Positions 25,045-34,586 of a stretch of DNA of 64,000 nucleotides are shown piece after piece. A program made the translations under genes and the position numbers. The stretch is from Acetatifactor muris (GTDB lineage: Bacteria; Bacillota; Clostridia; Lachnospirales; Lachnospiraceae). The stretch covers positions 62,001 through 126,000 of the forward strand of contig JAMPHD010000006.1 in NCBI GenBank assembly GCA_023663635.1, written 5' to 3'. The notes below the pieces were generated by a model, which did not search any database, was not told where the DNA came from, and saw nothing but the letters and a program-made list of their open reading frames with translations. Numbering within the stretch: position 1 is the stretch's first letter; each line of letters opens with the position of its first letter.

Positions 25045-25497
25045 ATGAGCATGTTTTCCGCTTTTAACGTAAACGCGTCCGGAATGACCGCGCAGAGACT
25101 GCGCATGGATGTCATATCGGAGAACGTGGCCAATGCCCAGACTACCCGCACGGAGGACGGCACGCCCTACACGCGCAAGCTTGTGACGTTTTCCCCGAAG
25201 GGAACAAACACCACGTCCAAATTCCACAAGATCTTAAGGGGCGCGTCGGCGGCCTATGTGGGACAGGGCGTGAAAGTCACCGGTATCTATGAGGACACGG
25301 AGACGGAATACAAGATGGTCTATGATCCTTCCCATCCTGACGCGGATGAGAACGGATATGTGACCCTGCCCAATGTGAACATCGTGACGGAGATGACCAA
25401 CCTGATCGATGCCACCCGCGCCTATGAGGCCAACTCCACGGCTTTCAATGCCAGCAAGTCCATTGCGCTACAGGGACTTCAGCTGACACAGCAGTGA
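25045..25497 (+). CDS. flgC: Flagellar proximal rod protein FlgC
   Basis: The 150-residue rod protein starts MSMFSAFNVNASGMTAQRLRMD and has the rod signature SENVANAQTTR near 29-40, plus the C-terminal NLIDATRAYEANSTAFNASK segment typical of FlgC. It works with FlgB, FliE and the axial rod proteins between the MS ring and the hook. AGGAGGAG ribosome-binding site. Usual length. Confidence 0.95.
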   Translation: MSMFSAFNVNASGMTAQRLRMDVISENVANAQTTRTEDGTPYTRKLVTFSPKGTNTTSKFHKILRGASAAYVGQGVKVTGIYEDTETEYKMVYDPSHPDADENGYVTLPNVNIVTEMTNLIDATRAYEANSTAFNASKSIALQGLQLTQQ

Positions 25498-25539
25498 GTG
25501 ATATAATATACGGATCAGATACATAGATGGAGGTTTATT

Positions 25540-25887
25540 ATGGATTTATCGGCAATTACCTCGCTCAGCGGTCTGAGCGGGACTTCGGGACTGAATTATT
25601 CGGATAAGGTATCCGCTCTGACGACAAAGCTTGAGGAGAAGACCGGACTGGCGGACGGCACGATGTTTGACGCCATCCTGAACACGGCGATCGACAATAT
25701 CAGGACCGCGAACAGTTATCTCTCCGACGCGGAGAATGAGAAGATCAAATTTGCGCTGGGAGAGACGGAGAACACCCATGATCTGACCATCGCGATGCAG
25801 AAGGCATCCACGGCCTTGCAATACACGGTTGCCATCCGTGACAAACTGCTGGACGCATACAAAGAACTGATGCAGATGCAGATTTAA
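25540..25887 (+). CDS. fliE: MS ring-rod junction protein FliE
   Basis: The 115-residue FliE joins the MS ring to the rod and is needed for export of later substrates. The C-terminal half carries the conserved helix pair, with THDLTIAMQKASTALQY and RDKLLDAYKELMQMQI. The N-terminal half is Ser/Gly-rich and variable. TGGAGG lies 9 bases before the ATG. It sits in the canonical flgB-flgC-fliE-fliF order. Confidence 0.92.
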   Translation: MDLSAITSLSGLSGTSGLNYSDKVSALTTKLEEKTGLADGTMFDAILNTAIDNIRTANSYLSDAENEKIKFALGETENTHDLTIAMQKASTALQYTVAIRDKLLDAYKELMQMQI

Positions 25888-25926
25888 TGAGAACTACCAA
25901 TACATGCATGAAACAGGAGAAATACC

Positions 25927-27525
25927 ATGCCGGAGAAATTGAAAGAAATCCTGCAAAAGGTAATGGACTGGTGGAATAAATTCACTTCGCGCCAGAAGAC
26001 GATCATCATCGGATTGGCAGCGTCGGTCATTTTTGCTTTTGCGATCATCATTTATGTGACTTCCCAGCCGCAGTACACAGTCCTGCGCACCTGTGAGAGC
26101 GCAGCCGAGGCGGCTGAGGTGAAAGAACTGCTCGAGGCGGAGGGAATCAACTATAAGCCGTCTGAAAACGGATTGAAATTCAGCGTGGAGATCGGTCAGT
26201 ATCAGGCGGCCGTGTGGGCGCTCGGTTCCGCCGGGTACGGGGCGGATGAATTTACGCTCAAGGAGGCTTTGAGCGGCGGCATCACCACCACGGCAGCCGA
26301 CAAGGAAAAGCTGACAGTGGAGGCCTATCAGAGCAAATTCGAGAAAAATCTCACCTATTATTCCAATATCAAGAGCGCGTCCGTACTCTTACATATCCCG
26401 CCGGATGACGGAACGCTGGGCAGGAGCAGAGAGGAGTCCAGCGCGTACATAAGGTTGGAACTGGACGGCACTTTCACCTCCACCAACGCGGCCAATATAG
26501 CCCGGGCGGTGGCATCGTGGTTGGGCAATGACACCACGGCCAACATCACGATCCTGGACACGGAGGCCAATCTGCTCTTTGCGGGCGGCGATGACTACAC
26601 CACCGCGGGTATTGCAAGCTCCATGCAGGAATTGCAGAATCAGGGGCAGGCCATGGTGGCCAATCAGGTGAAGAGCGTACTGCTTGGAACGGGGCAGTTC
26701 AGCAATGCGGTGATCAGCTGCAGTCTGGAGATGGACTATTCCAGCTATGAGGAAACAGCCAAGCGCTACACCGTGGAGGACGGCCGCGACGAGGGCTATC
26801 TGTCCCATGAGGAGACATTCGAGAACGAGAACGAGAATACGGCGACTGCCTTCGGGCCGGGGACGGATTCCAACGATGAGACCATCTATCAGAGTCCGGA
26901 CGGGACCAACTCTTCCTCTACCCAGACAGAGAACCTGAGGGATTATCTGCCCAACGAAAATATACAGAACAAGGTCACGCCCGCGGGAGCCATCAATTAC
27001 ACGAATTCTACCATGTCGATCTCTCTGGTCCGCTACCGGGAATACCGGGAGGAGGACATCAGAAGACAGGGACTTTTGGACGGCGGCATCACTTGGGAAG
27101 AGTACAAGCTGAACAATGCCGAGGATGTGAAACTGGAGGTAGATGAGGACTATTATCTCATGGCGCAGAATGCCACGCGCATTCCCAGAGAGAATATATC
27201 CATCGTCTATTTTGAGTCCCCCATATTTGTGGACGCGCCGGGCTTTTCCGTGGATTCCACCACTGTCATGAGCATTGTGCTCCTGGTGGTGATTCTCGCG
27301 CTCCTGGCTTTCGTGGTGCTGCGCAGCATGATGAGCAAGAGACGCGCGCAGGAGGACGAGGAGCTCTCCGTGGAGAATCTTCTGCAGTCCACGCCGGAGT
27401 CGGAGTTGGAGGACATCGATGTGGAGGCCAAGTCCGATACCCGTCGGATGATAGAGAAGTTTGTGGACGAGAACCCGGAGTCGGCGGCGCTCTTGTTGCG
27501 CAACTGGCTCAGCGACGAATGGTAA
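25927..27525 (+). CDS. fliF: Flagellar MS-ring protein FliF
   Basis: The 532-residue protein has two membrane spans (about 23-43 and 440-462) flanking a large outer region with YscJ/FliF ring-building motifs. The second half of that region contains an acidic and Asn/Glu-rich loop (near 295-330). The C-terminal cytoplasmic tail ends VDENPESAALLLRNWLSDEW, the conserved FliG-binding helix. It nucleates basal-body assembly. It is followed after 22 bp by fliG with an AAGGAGAAG ribosome-binding site. Confidence 0.97.
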   Translation: MPEKLKEILQKVMDWWNKFTSRQKTIIIGLAASVIFAFAIIIYVTSQPQYTVLRTCESAAEAAEVKELLEAEGINYKPSENGLKFSVEIGQYQAAVWALGSAGYGADEFTLKEALSGGITTTAADKEKLTVEAYQSKFEKNLTYYSNIKSASVLLHIPPDDGTLGRSREESSAYIRLELDGTFTSTNAANIARAVASWLGNDTTANITILDTEANLLFAGGDDYTTAGIASSMQELQNQGQAMVANQVKSVLLGTGQFSNAVISCSLEMDYSSYEETAKRYTVEDGRDEGYLSHEETFENENENTATAFGPGTDSNDETIYQSPDGTNSSSTQTENLRDYLPNENIQNKVTPAGAINYTNSTMSISLVRYREYREEDIRRQGLLDGGITWEEYKLNNAEDVKLEVDEDYYLMAQNATRIPRENISIVYFESPIFVDAPGFSVDSTTVMSIVLLVVILALLAFVVLRSMMSKRRAQEDEELSVENLLQSTPESELEDIDVEAKSDTRRMIEKFVDENPESAALLLRNWLSDEW

Positions 27526-27547
27526 TGGTATTTGAAGGAGAAGACCG

Positions 27548-28564
27548 ATGGCAAAGAAGAGTGAAAACGAGATAACCGGACTGCAAAAAGCGGCGATCCT
27601 GCTCATTTCTCTGGGGCCGGAGCGCTCCGCAGGACTGTTTAAACATTTGAAGGAAGAGGAGATCGAGGAACTCACGTTGGAGATCGCCAACACCAGAGGG
27701 GTGACGCCTCAGCTCAAGGAGGAGGTCATCAATGAGTTCTACGAGGTATGCCTGGCTCAGCAATACATTGCAGAAGGCGGCATCAACTATGCCAAGGAGC
27801 TGTTGGATAAGGCTCTGGGCAATGAGAAGGCCTTGGAGGTGATCGGCAAGCTGACGGCCTCCCTGCAGGTGAAACCTTTCGAGTTCGTGCGCAAGACGGA
27901 TCCCTCTCAGCTTATCAACTTTATTCAGGATGAGCATCCTCAGACGATCGCTCTGATCCTGTCCTATCTTGCCCCCGGGCAGGCGGCTCTCATCGTGTCC
28001 GCCCTGCCGCCTGACAGGCAGGCTGACGTGGCAAAGCGTATCGCCATGATGGACCGCACCAGCCCCGACGTCATCAAGGAGGTGGAGAAAGTGTTGGAGT
28101 CCAAGCTTGCCAGTCTGGTCAATCAGGATTACACCGTCATCGGCGGTGTGGATGCCGTGGTGGAGATCCTGAACACGGTGGATCGGGGCACGGAGAAACA
28201 TATCATGGAGACCTTGGAGATCGAGGAGCCGGAGTTGGCGGACGAGATCCGAAAGAAGATGTTCGTGTTCGAGGACGTACTGCTCTTGGACGACCGCGCG
28301 ATCCAGCGTGTGCTGCGTGACGTGGACAACAACGATCTGGAGGTTGCGCTGAAAGGCGCCAACGAGCAGGTGCAGACTGCTATCTTCAACAATCTGTCCA
28401 AGCGTCTGGCTACCATGATAAAGGAAGACATGGAATTCATGGGACCTGTCCGCATGAAGGATGTGGAGGAAGCGCAGCAGAAGATCGTAAACATTATCCG
28501 CAAACTGGAAGATGCAGGAGAAATCGTTATTTCCAGAGGTGGAGGTGACGAGATTATTGTATAG
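27548..28564 (+). CDS. fliG: Flagellar motor switch protein FliG
   Basis: The 338-residue rotor protein has the N-terminal FliF-binding domain (starts GLQKAAILLISLGPERSAG), the middle domain with the EHPQTIALILSYL element that binds FliM, and the C-terminal torque domain with the charged helix LLLDDRAIQRVLRDV, ending EIVISRGGGDEIIV. It contacts the MotA stator and sets rotation direction. The 3' end overlaps or abuts the fliH start, implying translational coupling. Confidence 0.97.
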   Translation: MAKKSENEITGLQKAAILLISLGPERSAGLFKHLKEEEIEELTLEIANTRGVTPQLKEEVINEFYEVCLAQQYIAEGGINYAKELLDKALGNEKALEVIGKLTASLQVKPFEFVRKTDPSQLINFIQDEHPQTIALILSYLAPGQAALIVSALPPDRQADVAKRIAMMDRTSPDVIKEVEKVLESKLASLVNQDYTVIGGVDAVVEILNTVDRGTEKHIMETLEIEEPELADEIRKKMFVFEDVLLLDDRAIQRVLRDVDNNDLEVALKGANEQVQTAIFNNLSKRLATMIKEDMEFMGPVRMKDVEEAQQKIVNIIRKLEDAGEIVISRGGGDEIIV

Positions 28565-29456
28565 TAATCTTTTGAAATTTGGTTTTACAAATGTACAGAG
28601 TGATGAGACTCGGGTGATCGACAGCAATGAGCGGATGGCGCAGCGCATCGAGGAGTGGGCTGAGAAGTCGAGGAAAGCATCCGCCGTGGCCGGAGCAATC
28701 TCCGGGGAGGAGGGAGCCGACGGATTTTCGGAAGGTCTCTCCGCGGAGACGTTGGAGGGAGTGCTCTCCGACCGGGACGGGGAGGACGGATTTCGCGGCA
28801 ATGTGATCAAGGCGGATGTGGAGATAGACAGAGAGAGCCTTTTGGCCGAGGCGCAGAGGGCGGCAGACGATATCCTCGTCCGCGCGCGGGAAGAGGCTGA
28901 CGGGATTCTGGCACAGGCGGAGACCGAGGCCGAGCAGGTCAAGATGGATGCCGCCGTACAGGGCAAGGAGCGCGGCTATCAGGACGGGCTGCGCAAGGCA
29001 GAGCGCGATTTCGAGGCCAAAGAACAGGCTCTCGAAGAGCGCAGACAGGCCTTGGAGCAGGAGTATGAGGATTTGGTGGATGAGTTGGAGCCCAAGTTCG
29101 CGGACGCCATCACGGCGGTGTATGAACAGCTCTTTCATGTGGAGCTGTCCTCCTATCGAGAGATCCTTCTGCATCTGATCGGATCCGCGATCCGCAAGAT
29201 AGAGGGCGGCAGGGACTTTCTGGTGCATGTCTCGGCGGAGGATTACCCCTATGTGAGCATGGAGAAGAGACAGCTTACCGAGGCGCTGACTTCACCTAAC
29301 GCCACGTTGGAACTGGTGGAGGATATCACGCTGAAACACAATGAGTGCATGATCGAGACGGAGGGCGGTATCTTTGACTGCGGTCTCGGGACCCAGCTCG
29401 AGGAATTGACCCGCAAGATCAGGCTCTTGTCCTATGAGCACAGACAGGCGGAATGA
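28545..29456 (+). CDS. fliH: Flagellar export ATPase regulator FliH
   Basis: About 303 residues if the GTG at 28545 is used; GAGGTGGAG precedes it and the frame then starts VTRLLYSNLLKFGF. An ATG at 28512 would overlap fliG by 53 bp and is less likely. The middle (about 80-190) is an Ala/Glu/Arg-rich coiled coil. The C-terminal domain with ITAVYEQLFHVELSSYREILLHL and VHVSAEDYPYV fits FliH/YscL. It binds FliI and delivers it to the export gate. The body is more acidic than usual. Confidence 0.88.
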   Translation: MTRLLYSNLLKFGFTNVQSDETRVIDSNERMAQRIEEWAEKSRKASAVAGAISGEEGADGFSEGLSAETLEGVLSDRDGEDGFRGNVIKADVEIDRESLLAEAQRAADDILVRAREEADGILAQAETEAEQVKMDAAVQGKERGYQDGLRKAERDFEAKEQALEERRQALEQEYEDLVDELEPKFADAITAVYEQLFHVELSSYREILLHLIGSAIRKIEGGRDFLVHVSAEDYPYVSMEKRQLTEALTSPNATLELVEDITLKHNECMIETEGGIFDCGLGTQLEELTRKIRLLSYEHRQAE

Positions 29457-29468
29457 CGGAGGTTTCCA

Positions 29469-30779
29469 TTGGGCGCGCCAAGGATTGATTTTGAAAAATA
29501 TATGAAATTGACTGAACACAGCTATTTCCGCAAGTTGGGAAAGGTTGTGAACGTGGTGGGACTGACAATTGAGTCCGCGGGGCCGGACGCCAAGTTGGGA
29601 GATCTGTGCCGCATGATCCCGGATGAGGGACAGGGGCATCCCATTTTGGCGGAGGTAGTGGGATTCAAGGACAAGCGGACCCTGCTCATGCCCTATGACA
29701 AGGTGGAGGGCATCGGCATAGGATGTATCGTGGAAAATACGGGATATCCTCTGACCGTCAAAGTGAGCGACTCCCTTCTCGGCAAGACGCTGAACGGCTT
29801 GGGGCTGCCCTCGGACGGCAGCGAGGTGACGGGGGTGGAGTATCCCGTGGACGCCAATCCGCCGGATCCCATGGACAGAGCCATCATCGATGAGATCCTC
29901 TCTCTGGGAGTCAGGGCGGTGGACGGTCTGATCACCGTGGGAAAAGGGCAGAGGATCGGCATTTTTGCCGGATCCGGCGTGGGAAAGTCCACGCTGATGG
30001 GCATGTTTGCGAGGAATACCAAGGCGGACATCAATGTGATCGCTCTGATCGGAGAGCGCGGCAGAGAGGTCCGGGAATTTATAGAGAGAGATCTGGGCGA
30101 GGAGGGCATGAAACGCTCCGTTGTGGTGGTGGCTACCTCGGACCGTCCGGCTCTGGAGCGCAAGATGGCGGCCAAGACGGCCACGGCCATCGCGGAATAC
30201 TTTAGGGATCAGGGCAGGGATGTGCTTCTCATGATGGACTCTCTGACCCGTTTTTCCATGGCTCAGAGAGAGATCGGACTGGCCAGCGGAGAACCTCCCG
30301 TGACCAGAGGATATCCGCCCAGCGTGTACTCCGAGATGCCCAAGCTCCTGGAGCGGGCGGGCAGGGATTCCAAGGGATCCATCACGGGACTCTACACGGT
30401 GTTGGTGGACGGCGATGATTTCAACGAGCCCATAACGGATACCGCCCGAAGCATTTTGGACGGACATATCGTTCTGGACCGCAAGTTGGCCCACAGGAAT
30501 CATTATCCCGCGGTGGATGTCCTGCAGAGCATCTCCCGATGCATGAGCCAGATCGCGGATAAGGATCACAAGAAGGCGGCGGGGAAACTGCGAAACGTCC
30601 TGGCCACCTACAACGAGGCGGAGGATCTGATCAACATAGGCGCCTACAAGAGCGGCAGCAATCCCTCCATCGACTACGCCATCAGCAAGATCGATGAGGT
30701 CAACGAGTTTTTGTGTCAGGACACGGAGGAGAAAGTGGATTTCGAGGAGAGTTCCCGGAGGATGCAGGCATTGTTCTGA
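29469..30779 (+). CDS. fliI: Flagellum-specific export ATPase FliI
   Basis: The 436-residue F1-like ATPase has Walker A GSGVGKS at 168-174, Walker B LLMMDSLTR near 256-264, and the conserved GEPPVTRGYPPSVYSEMPKL segment. It unfolds or docks export substrates at the base of the flagellar type III apparatus. The start is a TTG, 6 bases after GGAGG; no in-frame ATG precedes the conserved N-terminal region, so the TTG is well supported. Degenerate repeats fill the gap to fliJ. Confidence 0.96.
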   Translation: MGAPRIDFEKYMKLTEHSYFRKLGKVVNVVGLTIESAGPDAKLGDLCRMIPDEGQGHPILAEVVGFKDKRTLLMPYDKVEGIGIGCIVENTGYPLTVKVSDSLLGKTLNGLGLPSDGSEVTGVEYPVDANPPDPMDRAIIDEILSLGVRAVDGLITVGKGQRIGIFAGSGVGKSTLMGMFARNTKADINVIALIGERGREVREFIERDLGEEGMKRSVVVVATSDRPALERKMAAKTATAIAEYFRDQGRDVLLMMDSLTRFSMAQREIGLASGEPPVTRGYPPSVYSEMPKLLERAGRDSKGSITGLYTVLVDGDDFNEPITDTARSILDGHIVLDRKLAHRNHYPAVDVLQSISRCMSQIADKDHKKAAGKLRNVLATYNEAEDLINIGAYKSGSNPSIDYAISKIDEVNEFLCQDTEEKVDFEESSRRMQALF

Positions 30780-30870
30780 CGGGACGGGACGCGGTTTCAT
30801 GAGAGACGGTTTCGCGGGACGCAGTGAGATTCGGGACGCGGCGGCATTTGGAACGCGGTGAGATTTGGGA
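30780..30870. repeat. Degenerate GC-rich tandem repeats between fliI and fliJ
   Basis: Four or five units of about 17-19 bp share the core GGGACGCGG or GGAACGCGG followed by TGAGATT-like or CATTT-like sequence. They fill nearly the whole 98-bp gap, in an operon where most gaps are under 40 bp. No gene or terminator is seen in it. Confidence 0.55.
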
Positions 30871-30877
30871 GTGACGG

Positions 30878-31327
30878 ATGGCTAAATTTCGATACAGACT
30901 GCAGAATGTCTTGAATATCAAATTAAAGATGGAAGATCAGGCCAAACAGGAATTTTCCGCGGCCAAGATGTTATTGGACGAGGAGGAGGAGAAACTGGCC
31001 GCCCTGCAGGAGAGAAAGCGTGGCTACGAGAACCGGAACAGGGAACTCTTGAGCGGTACCCTGAATGTGCGGGAGATCGAGACGGCCAAGAACGCGGTCC
31101 TCATCATGGACGGTTTTATCGCCGATCAGCACATGGAAGTGGAGCGCGCCGCCGGCAGGGTGGAGCGCGCCAGAGTGAAAATGACGGTGGCCATGCAGGA
31201 GAGGAAGACGCAGGAGACGCTCAGAGAAAAGGCTTTTGATGAATTCCTGCGCGAGGAGAACCGCGCGGAGGGCAAAGTGATAGATGAACTGACCAGCTAC
31301 ACCTACGGTCAGAAACAAGAGGTGTAA
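30878..31327 (+). CDS. fliJ: Flagellar export chaperone FliJ
   Basis: The 149-residue, almost wholly helical and highly charged protein starts MAKFRYRLQNVLNIKLKMED, matching the FliJ N-terminal signature. It is a two-helix coiled coil like the F1 gamma subunit and inserts into the FliI ring, cycling chaperone-substrate complexes. GGGAGTGACGG precedes the ATG. Normal length and position after fliI. Confidence 0.93.
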   Translation: MAKFRYRLQNVLNIKLKMEDQAKQEFSAAKMLLDEEEEKLAALQERKRGYENRNRELLSGTLNVREIETAKNAVLIMDGFIADQHMEVERAAGRVERARVKMTVAMQERKTQETLREKAFDEFLREENRAEGKVIDELTSYTYGQKQEV

Positions 31328-31333
31328 GACGAT

Positions 31334-32209
31334 ATGGCAAAGGAAATGAGTCCACAGGAGATCAACACGGCGGAAGAGAAACGCAAGCTGAAGGACGAGA
31401 AGAAGAAATTAAAGAACGAGCAGAAAGCCCAAAAGAAAGAGGCCAAGCGCAGAGCCAAAGAACTGGCGAAGAAAGAGGATGAACTGGCCGAGGAGGAGGA
31501 AGGCGGCGGTCTGACCACCTTTTTGACCACGGTGTTCATCGTGGTGGTCTGGCTGGTGGTCATCTGTGTGGTCATCAAGATGGATGTGGGCGGTTTCGGC
31601 AGTTCGGTGCTGGCGCCGGTGCTGCAGGACGTGCCGGTGGTCAACATGATCCTGCCGGGAACCTCCGTGACGGAGACCACGGACGGCGAGAGTTATGGGG
31701 GCTACACCAGTCTGCGGGACGCGGTGGACCAGATCGAGAGCCTGGAGAAACAGCTTGAGCAGACGCAGAATTCGAATAAGGAGAAGGACACGCAGATAGA
31801 CACTCTGAAGGCGGAGGTATTGCGCCTTCAGCCCTTTGAGGAGAGACAGGTGGAATTCCAGCGTATCCGCACGGAGTTTTACGAGGAGGTCATCTACGCG
31901 GAGAACGGGCCGGGGCCGGAGGAGTACAGAAAGTATTATGAGGATATGGATCCCTCCACGGCCGATTATCTCTACAAGCAGGTGGTGACGCAGACCGAGA
32001 AGGACAAGGAGATGGAGGAGTACGCCAATACCTACGCGCAGATGAAACCCAAAGCCGCCGCGGAAACCTTTGAGGAAATGACTAACGACACGAGTCTGGT
32101 GGCGGAGATCCTCATGGCCATGTCGGCGGAGAGCAGGGCGGCCATCATGAACAACATGGATTCGGAATTTGCCGCGAAATTGACGAGAATTATGAAACCG
32201 GAATCTTAA
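31334..32209 (+). CDS. MotE/YlxF-like protein (MgtE N-domain type)
   Basis: The 291-residue bitopic protein has a Lys/Glu-rich N-terminal cytoplasmic coiled coil (about 5-58), one membrane span at 61-82, an outside region with a short heptad stretch (about 135-160), and a C-terminal MgtE-N-like helical domain that includes TFEEMTNDTSLVAEILMAMSAESRAAIM. The position between fliJ and fliK equals that of ylxF in Bacillus; the related MotE of rhizobia stabilises the motor protein MotC. The lysine-rich N-terminus is unusually long. Function here is inferred. Confidence 0.8.
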   Translation: MAKEMSPQEINTAEEKRKLKDEKKKLKNEQKAQKKEAKRRAKELAKKEDELAEEEEGGGLTTFLTTVFIVVVWLVVICVVIKMDVGGFGSSVLAPVLQDVPVVNMILPGTSVTETTDGESYGGYTSLRDAVDQIESLEKQLEQTQNSNKEKDTQIDTLKAEVLRLQPFEERQVEFQRIRTEFYEEVIYAENGPGPEEYRKYYEDMDPSTADYLYKQVVTQTEKDKEMEEYANTYAQMKPKAAAETFEEMTNDTSLVAEILMAMSAESRAAIMNNMDSEFAAKLTRIMKPES

Positions 32210-32331
32210 GTTTTGACCTCCAAAGTCCGATATAAAAGATGGTATTCCTTAGAATTTTTGGAATATACAAAACAACGGGCAGCACGCTCCGCGAACTGCC
32301 CTATGTGAATCAAAAGGAAAGGAGGAGAGCC

Positions 32332-33732
32332 ATGACGACAAGTTCGATCAAGGATGTGGGAAATGTGATGCACCTTGGCGTACAGGCAGGCAACGCGTCC
32401 GCAAAGACGGAGGCAGGCGGTTTCAGCACCGTTTGGAACAGTCACGCCGGCAATTATAAGGCGGCGCCGCAGAAAGAGCAGCCGGCTGAGAAAACTACCC
32501 GTCAGTCCAAGCCGGGGGACGACCTGAGAGCGAAGGACAGTTCCGGAAAGTACACCCGCAAGACGGATGCCGATGTGGAGCAGCCCGGCGAGATGTCGGA
32601 GGAAGAGATGAAAGCGGCCATGGAGAATGCGACGGTTGCGGTGATGCAGCTGATGCAGGAGATCGCGGATGCTTTCGGAATCCCGGTGGAGGATGTGCAG
32701 GATCTCATGCAAGAGATGGATCTGCAGCCCTTGGATCTGTTACAGCCGGAGAATCTGAGCAATCTGTTCCTCGAGGCGGGCGATGTGGAAGGTTCCCTTG
32801 CGCTGCTCACGGACGAACAGCTGTACGCGGACTACAGGACCATCATGGAGGACGGTCAGGCAGCTCTGGAACAGAACAGTGCGGTGTTTGAACAGAGTGT
32901 GGCCGGCGCGGAGGAGACTCCCGAATTGCCGGTGGACGTGACAGGGTCCGATATGACCCCCGTGGCGGAGGTTGTGGAGAGCGCGACCGAGATGCCAAAG
33001 GATGAGAAAGTCGAAGAGCCCGATGTCGCAAAGGTTGGGGAGAAGACGAATCCTGATATCCTGTCACAGCCCGCGGAGGAGAGTGCGACCGAGAACGTAC
33101 AGACGGTTCAGAGGACGCAGGAGAACGCGAAGGAGCATGAGCCCGGGCACAAGGATGAGGGCAAATCCCATGACGGCAACGGCAATCTGGTACTTCAGAC
33201 CATTCGGGACGAGGCGTTTCAGCCGCAGGCCGGCGACGTGCAGGCAGCGCAGAGCGCGAGAGACGTGGACACGCAGGATATCATGAGACAGATCATGGAC
33301 TACATGCGGATTCAAGTGAAACAGGACATGTCCAGTCTGGAGATGCAGCTGCATCCCGCGAATCTGGGAACCCTGCAGATTCAGGTGGCGGCGAAGGGCG
33401 GAGTGCTCACAGCCAACTTTGTCACTCAGAACGAAGCCGTAAAGGCGGCGTTGGAGAGCCAGATGGTTCAGCTCAGAGAGAGCTTTGAGGAGCAGGGAGT
33501 CAAGGTGGAGGCCATTGAGGTCACCGTACAGACTCATCAGTTTGAGCAGAATCTGGAGCAGGGCAGAGAGAGACAGCCGCAGGAGGCGACCGAGGGGAAA
33601 CGCCCCAGGACCAGAAGGATCCGGTTGGACGGGGTGGAAGGAGCGGAACTTCCGGAAGAGATGGATGGGGAAGACCGCATCACCGCCGAAATGATGGCGG
33701 CAAACGGCAATACGGTGGATTACACCGCATAG
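32332..33732 (+). CDS. fliK: Flagellar hook-length control protein FliK
   Basis: About 466 residues. The N-terminal two thirds are low-complexity, acidic and Gln/Glu-rich, as expected of the extended ruler part. The C-terminal FliK domain starts near residue 325 with DMSSLEMQLHPANLGTLQIQ, including the LxPxxLGxl core, and continues through NEAVKAALESQ. It measures hook length and switches export specificity via FlhB. The ATG at 32332 follows AAAGGAGGAG; an upstream frame from 32239 has no good ribosome-binding site and is rejected. Confidence 0.93.
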   Translation: MTTSSIKDVGNVMHLGVQAGNASAKTEAGGFSTVWNSHAGNYKAAPQKEQPAEKTTRQSKPGDDLRAKDSSGKYTRKTDADVEQPGEMSEEEMKAAMENATVAVMQLMQEIADAFGIPVEDVQDLMQEMDLQPLDLLQPENLSNLFLEAGDVEGSLALLTDEQLYADYRTIMEDGQAALEQNSAVFEQSVAGAEETPELPVDVTGSDMTPVAEVVESATEMPKDEKVEEPDVAKVGEKTNPDILSQPAEESATENVQTVQRTQENAKEHEPGHKDEGKSHDGNGNLVLQTIRDEAFQPQAGDVQAAQSARDVDTQDIMRQIMDYMRIQVKQDMSSLEMQLHPANLGTLQIQVAAKGGVLTANFVTQNEAVKAALESQMVQLRESFEEQGVKVEAIEVTVQTHQFEQNLEQGRERQPQEATEGKRPRTRRIRLDGVEGAELPEEMDGEDRITAEMMAANGNTVDYTA

Positions 33733-33786
33733 CGGCCTGTAATACAACCGAAACAAACAGTATATAAATGGAAAGGAGAGATGAAC

Positions 33787-34548
33787 ATGGCATTGGTAGC
33801 ACCGGTAGAAGACGGCAAGATCGTGGAGACAGCCTCACAGAGTTCCCTGCACAAGACAAATTCGAGCAGCGACGGCATGGATAAGGACGCGTTCCTTCAA
33901 CTGTTGGTTGCCCAGATGAGATATCAGGATCCTCTGGAGCCCACGTCTAACACGGAGTACATCGCGCAGTACGCGCAGTTCTCTCAGGTGGAGCAGATGC
34001 AGAACATGGCGGCGAGCATGGATCTTCAGCGCGCAAGTCAGTTGGTAGGCAAGGAGGTCTACATCAAGACCACCAATTCCTCGGGCGAGAGCGAATATGT
34101 GCGCGGCAAAGTGGACTATGTGGTATATGAGAGCGGCAAGGCTTATCTGTCCATCAATGAGGCCCTGTATTCCATTGAGGATCTGGACACCGTGGTCGAT
34201 CAGGAGTATATAAACGCTTATGACAAGGCGGAGAAATTCGTGACGGCCCTGAACAAGCTGCCCAACGTAAACGGCATAGATCACGGCGATCTGTCAGACA
34301 TCGACGAGTTGGAGAAGACCTACAATGAGATGAATGACTACGAGAAGACTTTCATCGCAAGCGACAAGGTGAAAGAACTCAATGCGTATATCGAGAGAGC
34401 CAAGGAGATCAGACTGGCCGAGGAAGAGGCTGAGAAGGCAGCCGCGGCTGAAGAGGCGGATAAGACCGGGGACGCGGATGAGAACACGGACGCGGAGGCA
34501 GCTGAGAATGCCGCGGAATCCGGAGCCGGAGCGGAAGGCGAAGAGTAG
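33787..34548 (+). CDS. flgD: Flagellar hook-capping protein FlgD
   Basis: About 253 residues. The N-terminal FlgD signature is DKDAFLQLLVAQMRYQDPLEPT with SNTEYIAQYAQFSQVEQM, followed by a beta domain (about 80-125). The C-terminal part departs from the usual FlgD layout: it is helical and then an Ala/Glu/Asp-rich acidic tail of about 50 residues. FlgD caps the growing hook and is removed once the hook is complete. I prefer the ATG at 33787, 8 bases after AAGGAG, over one at 33781. Confidence 0.92.
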   Translation: MALVAPVEDGKIVETASQSSLHKTNSSSDGMDKDAFLQLLVAQMRYQDPLEPTSNTEYIAQYAQFSQVEQMQNMAASMDLQRASQLVGKEVYIKTTNSSGESEYVRGKVDYVVYESGKAYLSINEALYSIEDLDTVVDQEYINAYDKAEKFVTALNKLPNVNGIDHGDLSDIDELEKTYNEMNDYEKTFIASDKVKELNAYIERAKEIRLAEEEAEKAAAAEEADKTGDADENTDAEAAENAAESGAGAEGEE

Positions 34549-34586
34549 GAAACATCACAGGATGTGATGGAACAGGAGGAAGGAAT

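Noticed and set aside
27509..28966. 485-codon minus-strand frame opposite fliG/fliH
   Set aside because: Ser/Leu/Arg-rich composition without domains, opposite clearly conserved genes.
29292..30800. 502-codon minus-strand frame opposite fliI
   Set aside because: Same kind of shadow; the plus-strand FliI is unmistakable and complete.
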